A stretch of 64,000 nt of DNA, taken from NCBI RefSeq assembly GCF_013201035.1, contig NZ_CP053707.1, positions 3,596,001-3,660,000 on the forward strand. The letters run 5' to 3'. Origin of the DNA: Arthrobacter sp. NEB 688. GTDB taxonomy: Bacteria > Actinomycetota > Actinomycetes > Actinomycetales > Dermatophilaceae. A program made the position numbers and the translations under genes. Positions 14,987 to 24,291 of the stretch are shown piece after piece (positions within the stretch are counted from its first letter, which is position 1; each line of letters begins with the position of its first letter). The notes under the pieces are model-generated. The model did no database searches and was not told the origin of the DNA. It saw nothing but the letters and a program-made list of their open reading frames with translations.

Positions 14987-16212
14987 GACGTCGCCGGTGC
15001 CAGCAGGGCGGCAAGGTCGTGCCCCGCGCGCTCGAACCGGTCCTCGTGGGGCGGGAACCCGTCCGCCCGCACGAGCTCGCCGCGCCGGCGCACGAAGAGG
15101 TCGGCGATCTCGACGACGTCCTCCTCGGCCCGCCCGGGGACGGCGGCGATCTCACGGACGGTCCGGCGGCCGTCCCGCTCGAGCGCCGCGTGCACGACGA
15201 GGTCGATGGACGAGGCGACCGTCGGCACGACGAAGCGGGCCGAGACGTTCTCGCCCGCGAGCAGCGGGAGCGTGCACATCTTGGTCACCGCCTCGCGAGC
15301 GCTGTTGGCGTGGATCGTGCACATGCCCGGCAGCCCGGAGTTGAGCGCGATGAGCAGGTCGAGGCTCTCGGCCTGACGCACCTCACCGACGATGATCCGC
15401 GACGGCCGCATCCGCAGCGCCTCCTTGACGAGGCGTCGCAGAGGGACCTCGCCGGTGCCCTCGAGGGACGGCTGGCGGCACTGCATCGAGGCGACGTCGC
15501 GGTGCGGGATGCGCAGCTCGAAGACCTCCTCGCAGGTGACCACCCGCTCGCGCGCCGGCACGGCGGAGGCGAGGCAGTTGAGGAGGGTCGTCTTGCCGGC
15601 CTGGGTTCCTCCGGAGACCAGGATGTTCAGCCCGGCCGCGACGGCGGCCTCGAGGAAGCGGGCCGCCTGCGGCGTGAGGCTGCCCAGCCGCACGAGGTCG
15701 TCCATCGAGTCGGCCTTGACGACGAACTTGCGGACGTTGACGTACCAGTGCTCCCGGGTGATGTCGGGGATGACGACGTGCAACCGGCTGCCGTCGGGCA
15801 GGACGGCGTCGACGAAGGGGGAGCTGAGGTCGACGCGGCGCCCGGAGGACTTGAGCATCCGCTCGACGAGGTCACGCACCTGCTCCTGGGTCAGCAGGGT
15901 GGTCGTCAGCTCGGCGATGCCGTCGCGGGCCACGAACACCCGTGAGGGCTCGTTGACCCAGATCTCCTCGACGTGCGGGTCGTCGAAGTACTGCTGCAGA
16001 GGACCGAAGCCGGCGACGCTGTCCCACACCGCTTTCGACGCCGCGGCGAGGTCGGGGATCACCGCCATCCCTCCGTGCATCGACCGCTCGTCGTAGTCGC
16101 TGACGGCGTCCTGGACGAGGCGACGCACGGCCGGCTCGTCGCGTGCCGGGTCGAGGTTGGAGCGGCGGATCAGCTCGCGGACCTCGGTCTCGAGCGCTCG
16201 GACGGCGTCCAT
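14983..16212 (-). CDS. tadA: TadA/CpaF pilus assembly ATPase (locus 1)
   Basis: A 409-residue secretion ATPase powering Tad pilus assembly. It has the N-terminal DYDERSMHGGMAVIPD region, VEEIWVNEPSRVFV, the Walker A GGTQAGKTT (residues 201-209) and a Walker B/Asp box region in RPSRIIVGEVRQAESLDLLIALNSG. TIHANSAREAV follows. I chose the ATG at 16212 because GGAGG lies 8 nt before it. It begins the first Tad operon, divergent from the FHA-FtsK gene. The P-loop sequence differs from the second copy at 61-62 kb (GGTGSGKTT), so the two are not recent duplicates. Confidence 0.95.
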   Translation of the reverse strand: MDAVRALETEVRELIRRSNLDPARDEPAVRRLVQDAVSDYDERSMHGGMAVIPDLAAASKAVWDSVAGFGPLQQYFDDPHVEEIWVNEPSRVFVARDGIAELTTTLLTQEQVRDLVERMLKSSGRRVDLSSPFVDAVLPDGSRLHVVIPDITREHWYVNVRKFVVKADSMDDLVRLGSLTPQAARFLEAAVAAGLNILVSGGTQAGKTTLLNCLASAVPARERVVTCEEVFELRIPHRDVASMQCRQPSLEGTGEVPLRRLVKEALRMRPSRIIVGEVRQAESLDLLIALNSGLPGMCTIHANSAREAVTKMCTLPLLAGENVSARFVVPTVASSIDLVVHAALERDGRRTVREIAAVPGRAEEDVVEIADLFVRRRGELVRADGFPPHEDRFERAGHDLAALLAPATS

Positions 16213-16346
16213 CCCCGGCACCTCCCCCTTCCCCGTGGCCGCCCGTCCGGCCCACGTCCTGGGTACACCCAACACCGCCGGGCCGCCGCGCGCGACCCCT
16301 CAGATGGTCCTGTGGATAACCCGACCGGCATGGCGGGGGAGACGTC

Positions 16347-16352
16347 TAGCGT
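16347..16352 (+). promoter_or_regulatory. Candidate leaderless -10 of the FHA-FtsK gene
   Basis: TAGCGT lies 7 nt before the ATG at 16360. It decides between that start and the in-frame ATG at 16330, which lies upstream of the hexamer. Confidence 0.55.
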
Positions 16353-16359
16353 CCGCGCC

Positions 16360-19300
16360 ATGGAGATCAGGGCCACCGTCCACGTGCCCCGGCGCGCCGA
16401 GGCCGTCGAGGTCGCCGTCCGCTGGAGCGGGGCGGCGACAGCGGGCGACCTGGAGGACGCCGTCGCGCGGTGCCTCGGGGTGTCCGTCCCCGGCCTGCTC
16501 CACGACGGAGCGCCCGTGGCCACGACGGCGCGGGTGGGCTCGCCCCCGCTGCTGCACGGGGCCTCGCTCGTCGTCGCCGACCCCTCGGCACCACCGGACG
16601 CCTCGCTCCCCCGGCCTCCCGGCCCTCTCCGCGCTGCGGCCCCGGCCGCCGTGCTCCTCGCGACCGTGGCCGGGCCCGACGCCGGACGATCCGTCCCGCT
16701 CCGACCACCGGGCCTGAGCATCGGACGCTCCGCAGGGGCCGACCTGCAGCTCGCCGACGCGTCCCTCAGCCGCGTGCACTGCCGGATCGAGGCCGACCCC
16801 TCGGGCGTCCGCGTCCGCGACGTCGGGTCGACCAACGGCCTGACCGTCGACGGGCGGCGGGTCGAGGGAGCCGTCGAGGTCGACACCACCTCCGAGATCG
16901 GCATCGGCGCCTCGGTCCTGCGCCTGCGGCGAGCCGCTCCGCCGGGGCCACCGCGACGGCACCCAGGTGACGGGACCGCCCGCGTCGTCCCGGCGACGGC
17001 GCCCGCGCCCCGCCGTCGCGCCCCGACGCTCACGGCGCCACCAGCCCCCACGGCTCCCCCACGCGCCCGCCTGCCGTGGGTCGCGGCCCTCGCGCCCCTG
17101 CCGATCGTCCTCGTCCTCGCCGTCGTCGTCGGGCCGCAGGTCCTCGCCTTCGCGCTGCTCGGCCCCGTCGTGCTCCTGAGCACCGGCCTCGGGGACCGGG
17201 TGGGAGGGAGACGACGCCACCGTCATGCCCTCGCGGATCACGACCTCGCCCTGGCCCGCCACCGCGACACGGTCGCCGCCGCGATCGCCGCCGAGCGAAG
17301 GCTCCGCCTGGCCGAGCACCCGGACGCCCATGAAGTCCTCCAGACGGCCGAGCAGGGTGGCCCGGGGTTGTGGAGCCGGGTCGAGGGCCCCGTGCTGCGC
17401 CTGGGGCTCGGTCGCGTCGAGGCGGACCTGACCGTGGTCGGACCCGAGGGCCAGGAGAGCCACCCCGGGCTCGAGGCCACGCCGGTGCGGCTGGACCTCG
17501 GGAGCGTCGGTTCGCTCCACGTGGTCGGAGCCCCGGAGGACACCGCGCCGGTCCTCAGACACCTCGTCGGCCAGGTCGTCACGGGCCACGGACCGCGGTC
17601 GGTGTCCGTCCGGGTCCTCGCGGCGGACGGCACCGACTGGACCTCGCTCGGGCTCCTCCCGCACGCCCAGGGCTGTGGCAGAACGCTGCTCGTCATCCCC
17701 GATGCGACCGCTCCCGGCGCCGCCGAGGCCGCCGGCAGCACGGTGCAGGACGGCGGGATGTGCCTGTCCGCCGGGCCCGTCGCCCCCGGGGCCGGAGCGG
17801 TGCTGAGCCACCGCGGCGGCGGGCGCTTCCGGCTCGCACGAGAACCGTCCGAGCCGGAGGTCGGCACCGACCTCGTCCCGGACGGCACCTGCGCCGGATG
17901 GCTCGACCGCGTCGTGCGCGCGCTCGCCCCCCTGCGCGAGGACGGCGCCGGGGCCTCGCTGCTCCCGTCGACCGTGACGCTCGCGGAGCTCACCGGCCTC
18001 GACGGCGACCCGGACACGGTCCTGCGGCGCTGGGCGACGTCCACGGCACCGACGGCCACCCTCGGGCTGGACGCCGACGGCCCGTGGCGCCTCGACCTGC
18101 GCCGCGACGGACCGCACGTGCTCGTCGGCGGGACGACGGGCTCGGGCAAGTCCGAGCTGCTGCGCACCCTCGTGACGGGCCTCGCCCTCGACTCCCCGCC
18201 CGACGACCTGACGATGATCCTCGTCGACTTCAAGGGCGGCGCAGCCTTCGGCCCGTGCATCGACCTGCCCCACGTCGTCGGGCTCGTGACCGACCTCGAC
18301 GCGCAGCTGGTCGACCGCATGCTCCTCTCGCTGTCCGCGGAGCTGCGCCGCCGTGAACGCGTCCTCGCCGAGCTCGGTGCGGCCGACCTCGACACGGCGC
18401 GGCGGGGCCGGCCCTCGTCGGGCGAGCCGCTCCCGAGGCTCGTCGTGGTGGTCGACGAGGTACGCGCCCTCGTCGACGAGCATCCCGACGCGGTCGCCGC
18501 CCTCGTCCGGCTCGCCGCGCAGGGCCGCTCGCTCGGCATCCACCTCGTCCTCGCGACGCAGCGTCCGACGGGCACGCTGGGCTCGGAGGTGCAGGCCAAC
18601 GTCTCCCTGCGCATCGCCTTCCGGGTCCGCGACCGCGGGGACTCCTCCCTCGTCGTGGAGTCCGACGACGCGGCCCTCATCCCCGCGAGCCTCCCGGGGC
18701 GCGGTGTGCGGCGCGGGGGCGACGGGGTCCTGCGTCCCTTCCAGGCGGCGCTGGTCGCGCCGGCGCGGACCACTGCCCCGGTGGTCGAGGTCCATGCCGT
18801 CGACCCGTCGTCGGGCGGCGCCCACGGGCACCACGGCGACGGGGACGGAGCGCTCCCTGCTCACCCGCCGGGCGGGCTCCGGACGCAGCCGTCGACGACG
18901 ACCCGCGACGACGAGGTCCGCGCCGTCGTCGACCTCGTCCGGCGCGCGGCGCAGGCCCTCGGGTCCGCCCCGCCCCGACGTCCCTGGCTCCCACCCCTCC
19001 CGGCCGTGGCGCCCCTCGCGCACCACCCCCACGGCGTCGTCGCCCTCGTCGACGAGCCCGACCGTCAACGTCGCAGCACCTGGGGATGGTCCGCCGACGT
19101 CGCGGGGTGGCGGGTCACGGGGGCCTCCGGCAGCGGGCGGACGACCGCCCTGCGCACGCTCGTGCTCGCCGCCCTGGCCGCCGAGCCGGCGCTGACCGAG
19201 GTCCAGGTGATCGCACCGCCGGGGCTCGAGGACCTCATGATGCTGCCCGCGGTGGGGTCGGTCGTCGATCCCGGCGACCCGAGCGCTGTGGATGCGCTGC

Positions 19301-20436
19301 TGACGCACCTCGAGGATTCCACCCGCGGTGAGCGCGGTCGCCGGGTCCTCCTCGTCGTCGACGGGGTCGACCGGCTCGACGACGACGCGAGCACGGCCTC
19401 GGCGCGCGAGCGCCTGCTCCGCCTGCTGCGCGACACCCCGGTCACGGGGCTGCTCTCCGGTGGACGCGAGCTGCTCCGGCCGACGTGGTCGGCGCTCGGG
19501 GGCGAGACCCTGCTGCTCGGTCGGCCCGACGTGCTGGACGCCGCGCTGCTCGGGCTCCCGGTCGTGCCCGTCTCCTCCACCCCTCCGGCCGGTCGGGGGT
19601 GCCGGCCCCGGGAGCAGCGGGAGGCCCAGGTCCTGCTGGCCGCCCCCGCCGACGTCGCGGCGGCAGCCGGCCGGTCGTCCGGCCTGACCCCACCGTGGAC
19701 CTACCGCCCCTTCCCGCCGAGCGTCACCCGGACGGCGGTCCTCGACCGGGTCGAGGCGGCAGAGCCCGACGCGCTGCTCCTCGGGCTGGCCGGGGCGCAG
19801 GCCCTCCCGTGGGGCTGGCGGCCCGGGCACCACGGGCGCCTCCTCCTCGTGACCGGGCGGGTGCGCTCCGGACGCTCCGGCTGCCTGCGGGTCCTCGCCC
19901 GGTCGGCCACGGACGCCGGACGTCCCGTCGTCCTCGTCGTGGCGGACCCGCGGGTCGCCTGCGCCCGGACCGACCCGGGCACCCGGTCCTGGGAGGTGCT
20001 GGGCCCGGACGACACCGACCGGCTCGTCGCGCTGCGCACCCGTCACCCGGACCTGCTGGTCCTCGTCGACGACGCCCACCTGCTCGACGACGCACCCGTC
20101 CGGCCGGCGCTCGAGGAGATCGCCTCGCTCGTCGACCGGGACGCCGGCGCGCTCGCCGTGACCTCGCCGGCCCGCACGCTCGCCGCGCGGGTCCGGGGGC
20201 TCGACGTCGTCGCCGCACGCCGCGGGACCGCGCTGCTCCTCCGGCCGGGGCCGGACGACGCCGCGCTCGTCGGCGCCTCCCGCGCCGCCGTGACGCGTGC
20301 CGTCGGCGGTCCGCCCGGCCGCGGTCTCCTCGTCGTCGACGGTGAGAGCACGCCGCTGCAGGTCATCGACGACGGCGCGGTCGAGACCGGGTCGCTCCCC
20401 GCCGGTCGGGGCGAGGACGCTACGGGCGCAGCGTGA
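16360..20436 (+). CDS. EssC-like FHA-transmembrane-FtsK/SpoIIIE ATPase
   Basis: The 1358-residue protein has a beta-rich N-terminal domain (1-80) and a FHA domain near 117-170 with the SIGRSAGADLQLADASLSRVHC and STNGLTV motifs. Two adjacent membrane helices follow near 237-276, then three FtsK-type ATPase modules. Module 1 is intact (Walker A GGTTGSGKSE near 590, Walker B TMILVDFKGG near 617). Module 2 has GASGSGRTT near 920 with Arg for Lys. Module 3 has only GRVRSGRSG near 1163. This order matches EssC of type VIIb secretion more than chromosome-segregating FtsK. No other ESX core genes are adjacent. Its 3' end overlaps the convergent gene by 17 bp. Confidence 0.88.
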   Translation: MEIRATVHVPRRAEAVEVAVRWSGAATAGDLEDAVARCLGVSVPGLLHDGAPVATTARVGSPPLLHGASLVVADPSAPPDASLPRPPGPLRAAAPAAVLLATVAGPDAGRSVPLRPPGLSIGRSAGADLQLADASLSRVHCRIEADPSGVRVRDVGSTNGLTVDGRRVEGAVEVDTTSEIGIGASVLRLRRAAPPGPPRRHPGDGTARVVPATAPAPRRRAPTLTAPPAPTAPPRARLPWVAALAPLPIVLVLAVVVGPQVLAFALLGPVVLLSTGLGDRVGGRRRHRHALADHDLALARHRDTVAAAIAAERRLRLAEHPDAHEVLQTAEQGGPGLWSRVEGPVLRLGLGRVEADLTVVGPEGQESHPGLEATPVRLDLGSVGSLHVVGAPEDTAPVLRHLVGQVVTGHGPRSVSVRVLAADGTDWTSLGLLPHAQGCGRTLLVIPDATAPGAAEAAGSTVQDGGMCLSAGPVAPGAGAVLSHRGGGRFRLAREPSEPEVGTDLVPDGTCAGWLDRVVRALAPLREDGAGASLLPSTVTLAELTGLDGDPDTVLRRWATSTAPTATLGLDADGPWRLDLRRDGPHVLVGGTTGSGKSELLRTLVTGLALDSPPDDLTMILVDFKGGAAFGPCIDLPHVVGLVTDLDAQLVDRMLLSLSAELRRRERVLAELGAADLDTARRGRPSSGEPLPRLVVVVDEVRALVDEHPDAVAALVRLAAQGRSLGIHLVLATQRPTGTLGSEVQANVSLRIAFRVRDRGDSSLVVESDDAALIPASLPGRGVRRGGDGVLRPFQAALVAPARTTAPVVEVHAVDPSSGGAHGHHGDGDGALPAHPPGGLRTQPSTTTRDDEVRAVVDLVRRAAQALGSAPPRRPWLPPLPAVAPLAHHPHGVVALVDEPDRQRRSTWGWSADVAGWRVTGASGSGRTTALRTLVLAALAAEPALTEVQVIAPPGLEDLMMLPAVGSVVDPGDPSAVDALLTHLEDSTRGERGRRVLLVVDGVDRLDDDASTASARERLLRLLRDTPVTGLLSGGRELLRPTWSALGGETLLLGRPDVLDAALLGLPVVPVSSTPPAGRGCRPREQREAQVLLAAPADVAAAAGRSSGLTPPWTYRPFPPSVTRTAVLDRVEAAEPDALLLGLAGAQALPWGWRPGHHGRLLLVTGRVRSGRSGCLRVLARSATDAGRPVVLVVADPRVACARTDPGTRSWEVLGPDDTDRLVALRTRHPDLLVLVDDAHLLDDAPVRPALEEIASLVDRDAGALAVTSPARTLAARVRGLDVVAARRGTALLLRPGPDDAALVGASRAAVTRAVGGPPGRGLLVVDGESTPLQVIDDGAVETGSLPAGRGEDATGAA

Positions 20437-23400
20437 TGTCGATGCCGTCGGTCGTGCCGCCGGGCAGCGGCAGTGTCGGGGGGACCCCACCGTCGGGAGC
20501 ACCGAAGCACGTCGAGCCGGTCGGTCCGTCGGCACACACCGAGTAGTCGCCCGGGGCGAGCGAGCCGACCGTGTAGCGCCCCGAGCCGTCCGTGATGCCA
20601 TAGCCGTAGCGACCGTTCACGTCGTCCGACACGAGGACGAACACGTCCGGGGCGGGCGCGCCGTCGGCCGAGCGCACGACGCCGGAGACCTGCGCCGCCT
20701 CGCGGAGGCGGAGGTCGATGCCCGACGTCGTCGAGCCGACGCTCGCCTGGACGGGTGTCGCCGACCACTCGTCGGCGGCGTCCTGCCAGCACGTCGGCAG
20801 CCACGCCCCCTCGGCCTGCGCGCACACGACGTAGGAGCCGGTCGCGAGCCCGCCGACCCGGTAGGAGCCGTCGTCCGGCGAGACGGTGGCCGACCGCGTC
20901 TCGCCCCCACCGCTCGGGCGGACGGTCACGAGAGCACCCGGCACCGCAGCACCCGAGCCCGTCACCGTGCCGCTGACCACCCCACCGCGCGGCGGCGTCA
21001 GGGCGATCCCGGTGACCGGCTGCGAGCGCACGACGACGGGCGTGACGTCACCGCCGGGCTCGGCGTCGCGCCAGCACTCGCCGACGAGCTCGCCGACCGG
21101 GCGCACGCAGACGGTCCAGCTGCCGCGCGGGACGTCCGAGACGGTGAACGAGCCGTCGTCGACCGTCGTCGTGAGGAGCTCGGTCGACCCCGACACGCTC
21201 ACCTCGGCGCCGGCCACGGGGACCCCGTCGGGGTCGGTCACCGACCCGCTGATCGACGCCAGCGGGTCGAGGACGGCGTCGATGCCGGTCCGCGCCTGAC
21301 CGTCGCCGAGGACGACGGTCGTCGCGGTGTCGGCTCCCTCGGCGTCGTCCCAGCACTCGTGGTCGTACCCGACGTTCGGGCTGAAGCAGACCCGGTACTC
21401 CCCCTCCGGGATGCCGCCGACGCGGAAGCGGCCGTCGGCGTCCGTCGAGGGAAAGTTCGGGGCCCCGACGGACCGTCCGTCGAGGGTCGACACGGAGACC
21501 CCGACGGACTCCGCCGGGGAGCCGTCCGGGAGGGTGACGCGGCCGCCGATCGAGCCGGCCGCGCCGAGCACCGTCGTCGCCAACCGCGTCGTGCGGCCGT
21601 TGGTCACCGCGACCGGGTCGGCGGAGAACACGTCGGGCTCGTCCTGGAAGCACTCCTGGGCGTAGCCGTCGGCGGCCGGGCCGCGGGCGAACCGCGGGTA
21701 GAAGCAGACCACCGTCGGGCCGGAGCCGGCGTCGAGGCCGCGCAGGACGTAGCGCCCGTCGGCACCGGTCGTCGCCGCCCCGGTGTACTGGCCGACCTCG
21801 ACACCGTCGAGCGGCCGGCCCCGGGCGTCGGTCACCCGTCCGGCGACAGCGGCCCCCCGCCGGGCCGTGACCGTCAGCCTCGCCGTCCTCCCCGCGACCA
21901 CGGTGACCCCCGGCAGCTCGAGGGAGTCGATGATGCCGGTCGGCGACGCCTCGGGCGTCACCGTGCCCTCGCGCAGGATGACCGCCTGGTCACCGGGTCG
22001 CACGTGGCGGAAGGTCGCGCGTCCGTCGACCCCGGTGACCAGCCGCTGGTTCGAGCCGTCGGCGACGCCGACAGTCGCCCCGCCGAGCGCCTTCCCCGTG
22101 TCGTCGACGACCCTGACGGCGACGGCGCCGGCCTGGTCGAGACGGGGGTTGATGCCCGAGAGGGTCTTCCCGGCGGTGAGCGTCAGGGCCGTGGAGCTGC
22201 CGTCCGTCTGGTCCTTCCAGCACTCGGCGAGCAGGTTCGCGTCGGTGGGCGCCATCCCGCGCGGGTCGACGCACGCGAACCCGTAGCCGGGGCGGATGCC
22301 GAGGACCCGGTAGCCGCCGTCGCGCGCGGTGACGGCGGTTCGGGTCGGTTCGCCGGCGTAGCGCGTCTGCCCGGCGGTGACGAGCACCCCGGGCGCCGGG
22401 CGGCCCCGGGGGTCCAGGGCGCGGCCGCGGATCGCGGCGCCCTCGGCGAGGACGTCGTCCACCCCCGGGACGACGGCGCCGACGACGAGCGAGAGCTCCA
22501 CCTGCCTCCCGCTCACCGGATCGGTGTGGGGCTGCCAGACGAAGCCGGTACCGTGCCGCCCGGGCACCGCGCCCGGGTCGACGACGAGGACGCCCTGCCA
22601 GGCCCCGAGCCCGCGCAGCGTCCACCGGCCGTCGGCGCGCGTGACCGCGTGCGGCACGATCCCGCCCTCCGTGGACGTGGCGGCCACCCGGACGCCCGCC
22701 AGCGGAGCCCCCGACGCGTCCGTCACCCGCCCGCTCGCCCCGGCGCCGGGCGACAGCACGAGCGTCTCGACCGGGCCGCCGGGCCGGACGTCGGGCCCGC
22801 ACGCCGGGGCCCAGCCCTGCGGGGCGCCCGGCCGCCGCACGTCCGGCGCCCAGGCACAGACGCGGACCCGGTCCTCGACGAAGGTCCGGAACGTGCCGTC
22901 GCGCCGGGCGGTGAGGCGAGCGGCCGGCTCCGGCCCGAGGCCGTCCGGACCCAGCCGGTCGAGCACGACGCTCGCGCCACCGACCGCACGGCCGTCGCTC
23001 CCCCGGACGACGCCACGGACCTCACGCCCGGTGCGCAGCCAGACGTCCATCGTCGCCCGCCGCGACGCGTCGAAGGCGAGCGACTGCTGGGACGCGCACC
23101 GGCTCGCGAGCGGCCGCGACTGCGCGGAGGTGTCGGCGCACCACTCGCCGCCGATGCCGGTGCCGGGGATGCCGTGGATCGCGTAGCGCCCGTCCGCCCC
23201 GGTGCGCCCGCTCCAGGTCCGGCCCGGCAGGGCGTCCGGGGTGGTGACCGTCACGAGCACGCGCGGCGCGGGCCGGCCGTCCGGGCCCCGGACGACGCCG
23301 GTCACCGTCCCGGCGGACGCCCGCACTGCAGTGGCGCGCGGCACCGCCTGCTGCGTCGAGGACGCCACGCCGGCCGAGGAGCTCACCGCCAACGGCCCGA

Positions 23401-23455
23401 GCAGCGCCCCCACGGCGATCCCGACCCCCAGCACGACACGACCCGAACGACCCAC
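20420..23455 (-). CDS. Large secreted protein with ten carboxypeptidase-regulatory-like beta repeats
   Basis: The 1011-residue protein starts at a GTG with GGGGAGG 5 nt upstream; an ATG at 23500 is possible but lacks a good site. A signal peptide (VVLGVGIAVGALLGPLAVSSSAGVA) leads into about ten tandem transthyretin-like domains. Each runs G.V(T/R)...DG.P..G..V.V and then D(G)xYxVxG(L/I)xxGxYxVC. Most repeats carry a second Cys in ECW(R/K/D)D, suggesting one disulfide per domain. There is no sortase motif, membrane anchor or catalytic domain, so it is probably released or held non-covalently. The role may be adhesion or surface structure. Confidence 0.85.
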   Translation of the reverse strand: MGRSGRVVLGVGIAVGALLGPLAVSSSAGVASSTQQAVPRATAVRASAGTVTGVVRGPDGRPAPRVLVTVTTPDALPGRTWSGRTGADGRYAIHGIPGTGIGGEWCADTSAQSRPLASRCASQQSLAFDASRRATMDVWLRTGREVRGVVRGSDGRAVGGASVVLDRLGPDGLGPEPAARLTARRDGTFRTFVEDRVRVCAWAPDVRRPGAPQGWAPACGPDVRPGGPVETLVLSPGAGASGRVTDASGAPLAGVRVAATSTEGGIVPHAVTRADGRWTLRGLGAWQGVLVVDPGAVPGRHGTGFVWQPHTDPVSGRQVELSLVVGAVVPGVDDVLAEGAAIRGRALDPRGRPAPGVLVTAGQTRYAGEPTRTAVTARDGGYRVLGIRPGYGFACVDPRGMAPTDANLLAECWKDQTDGSSTALTLTAGKTLSGINPRLDQAGAVAVRVVDDTGKALGGATVGVADGSNQRLVTGVDGRATFRHVRPGDQAVILREGTVTPEASPTGIIDSLELPGVTVVAGRTARLTVTARRGAAVAGRVTDARGRPLDGVEVGQYTGAATTGADGRYVLRGLDAGSGPTVVCFYPRFARGPAADGYAQECFQDEPDVFSADPVAVTNGRTTRLATTVLGAAGSIGGRVTLPDGSPAESVGVSVSTLDGRSVGAPNFPSTDADGRFRVGGIPEGEYRVCFSPNVGYDHECWDDAEGADTATTVVLGDGQARTGIDAVLDPLASISGSVTDPDGVPVAGAEVSVSGSTELLTTTVDDGSFTVSDVPRGSWTVCVRPVGELVGECWRDAEPGGDVTPVVVRSQPVTGIALTPPRGGVVSGTVTGSGAAVPGALVTVRPSGGGETRSATVSPDDGSYRVGGLATGSYVVCAQAEGAWLPTCWQDAADEWSATPVQASVGSTTSGIDLRLREAAQVSGVVRSADGAPAPDVFVLVSDDVNGRYGYGITDGSGRYTVGSLAPGDYSVCADGPTGSTCFGAPDGGVPPTLPLPGGTTDGIDITLRP

Positions 23456-23577
23456 GACGACCTCCCCGCGCACGGCCCTCCGACGGGACCATCGCGGCAT
23501 CGTGGCACCCCGCGGGGCCCCCTGTCACCGGTGTTGCGAGAACGTGCAGCCGGCGCCGCCCCGGCGAGGGTCTCGGG

Positions 23578-23991
23578 TCAGGCCGGCTCGTCGAAGTCGA
23601 CGTCGGGGACGCGCGCCAGCAGCGCCGCACCCAGAGTCGCCAGGGCCAGGCCGAGGACCGCCCAGCCGAGGCCGGTGCGCCCGGCCTGGAGGATGCTCGC
23701 GCCGACCGGCAGGAGCAGCAGGTCCCAGACGACGGTGGGCGTCCGCGGCCAGCGCCTCTCGCCGAGCCAGCCCCGGGCGAGCAGCCCGAGACCGACGGCG
23801 CCGAGGAGGATGAGCAGGGCCGACATGACGACCCGCCCGGCGTCGCTGCCCTCGCCCACCGCGAGCTCGTAGAGGTAGAACGCGGCGAACGCGAGCAGGG
23901 CCAAGGACTGCACACCGCAGAGGGCGGCTGCGACGCGCCGGGGCCCGGGCGTGGGCGCCGGGGCCGCGTCGAAAGGCGGTTGCGGAGGCAC
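23578..23991 (-). CDS. Small four-helix membrane protein
   Basis: The 137-residue protein has a Pro-rich cytoplasmic start and about four membrane helices (roughly residues 19-45, 53-73, 86-100 and 106-125). It ends with an acidic VDFDEPA tail. I do not recognise a specific family. The GTG start sits 6 nt after a TAGGCT hexamer, so it is probably a leaderless single gene. It is divergent from whiB. Confidence 0.8.
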   Translation of the reverse strand: MPPQPPFDAAPAPTPGPRRVAAALCGVQSLALLAFAAFYLYELAVGEGSDAGRVVMSALLILLGAVGLGLLARGWLGERRWPRTPTVVWDLLLLPVGASILQAGRTGLGWAVLGLALATLGAALLARVPDVDFDEPA

Positions 23992-23997
23992 CGCTGC

Positions 23998-24003
23998 AGC
24001 CTA
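23998..24003 (-). promoter_or_regulatory. Candidate leaderless -10 of the membrane protein gene
   Basis: TAGGCT on the minus strand, 6 nt before the GTG start at 23991. Confidence 0.55.
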
Positions 24004-24146
24004 GGCGAGCGCTACGCTCGGGCGTCGCGTGGTCCTACCCCACCCCTGCGGGAACACGCGGCCCCCGTCCACCCGTTGAGCCCGAGTGAGCACCGACACC
24101 GGGAACGACCGGGGGTATCCACTAGCCGCGATTGGGTACGTCACGG

Positions 24147-24183
24147 TAGAGTAACGCCACGGACGTCTGTGCGTAACACGTCC
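24147..24183 (+). promoter_or_regulatory. whiB1 promoter with dyad at the transcription start
   Basis: TAGAGT (24147-24152) is a plausible -10. A dyad GGACGT-N11-ACGTCC (24161-24183) covers the expected +1 region; its centre reads CTGTGCGTAAC and loosely recalls a CRP-type site. The implied leader is about 130 nt. No good -35 was found at 17-18 bp. The rest of 24004-24291 shows nothing else. Confidence 0.4.
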
Positions 24184-24291
24184 GCCACAGGGCTGCAAGG
24201 GCGCATCCCACCGCATGACGAACCCTGCAGCCCACCCCTTCACTGCCGGTGCTCGACCGACCTCTGTGACCCCGACCAAGGAGCCCCATCC

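Noticed and set aside
16300-20601. A 1433-codon open frame on the minus strand
   Set aside because: Shadow of the FHA-FtsK gene. No domains; the Arg/Gly/Pro-rich composition is typical of antisense frames at this GC content.
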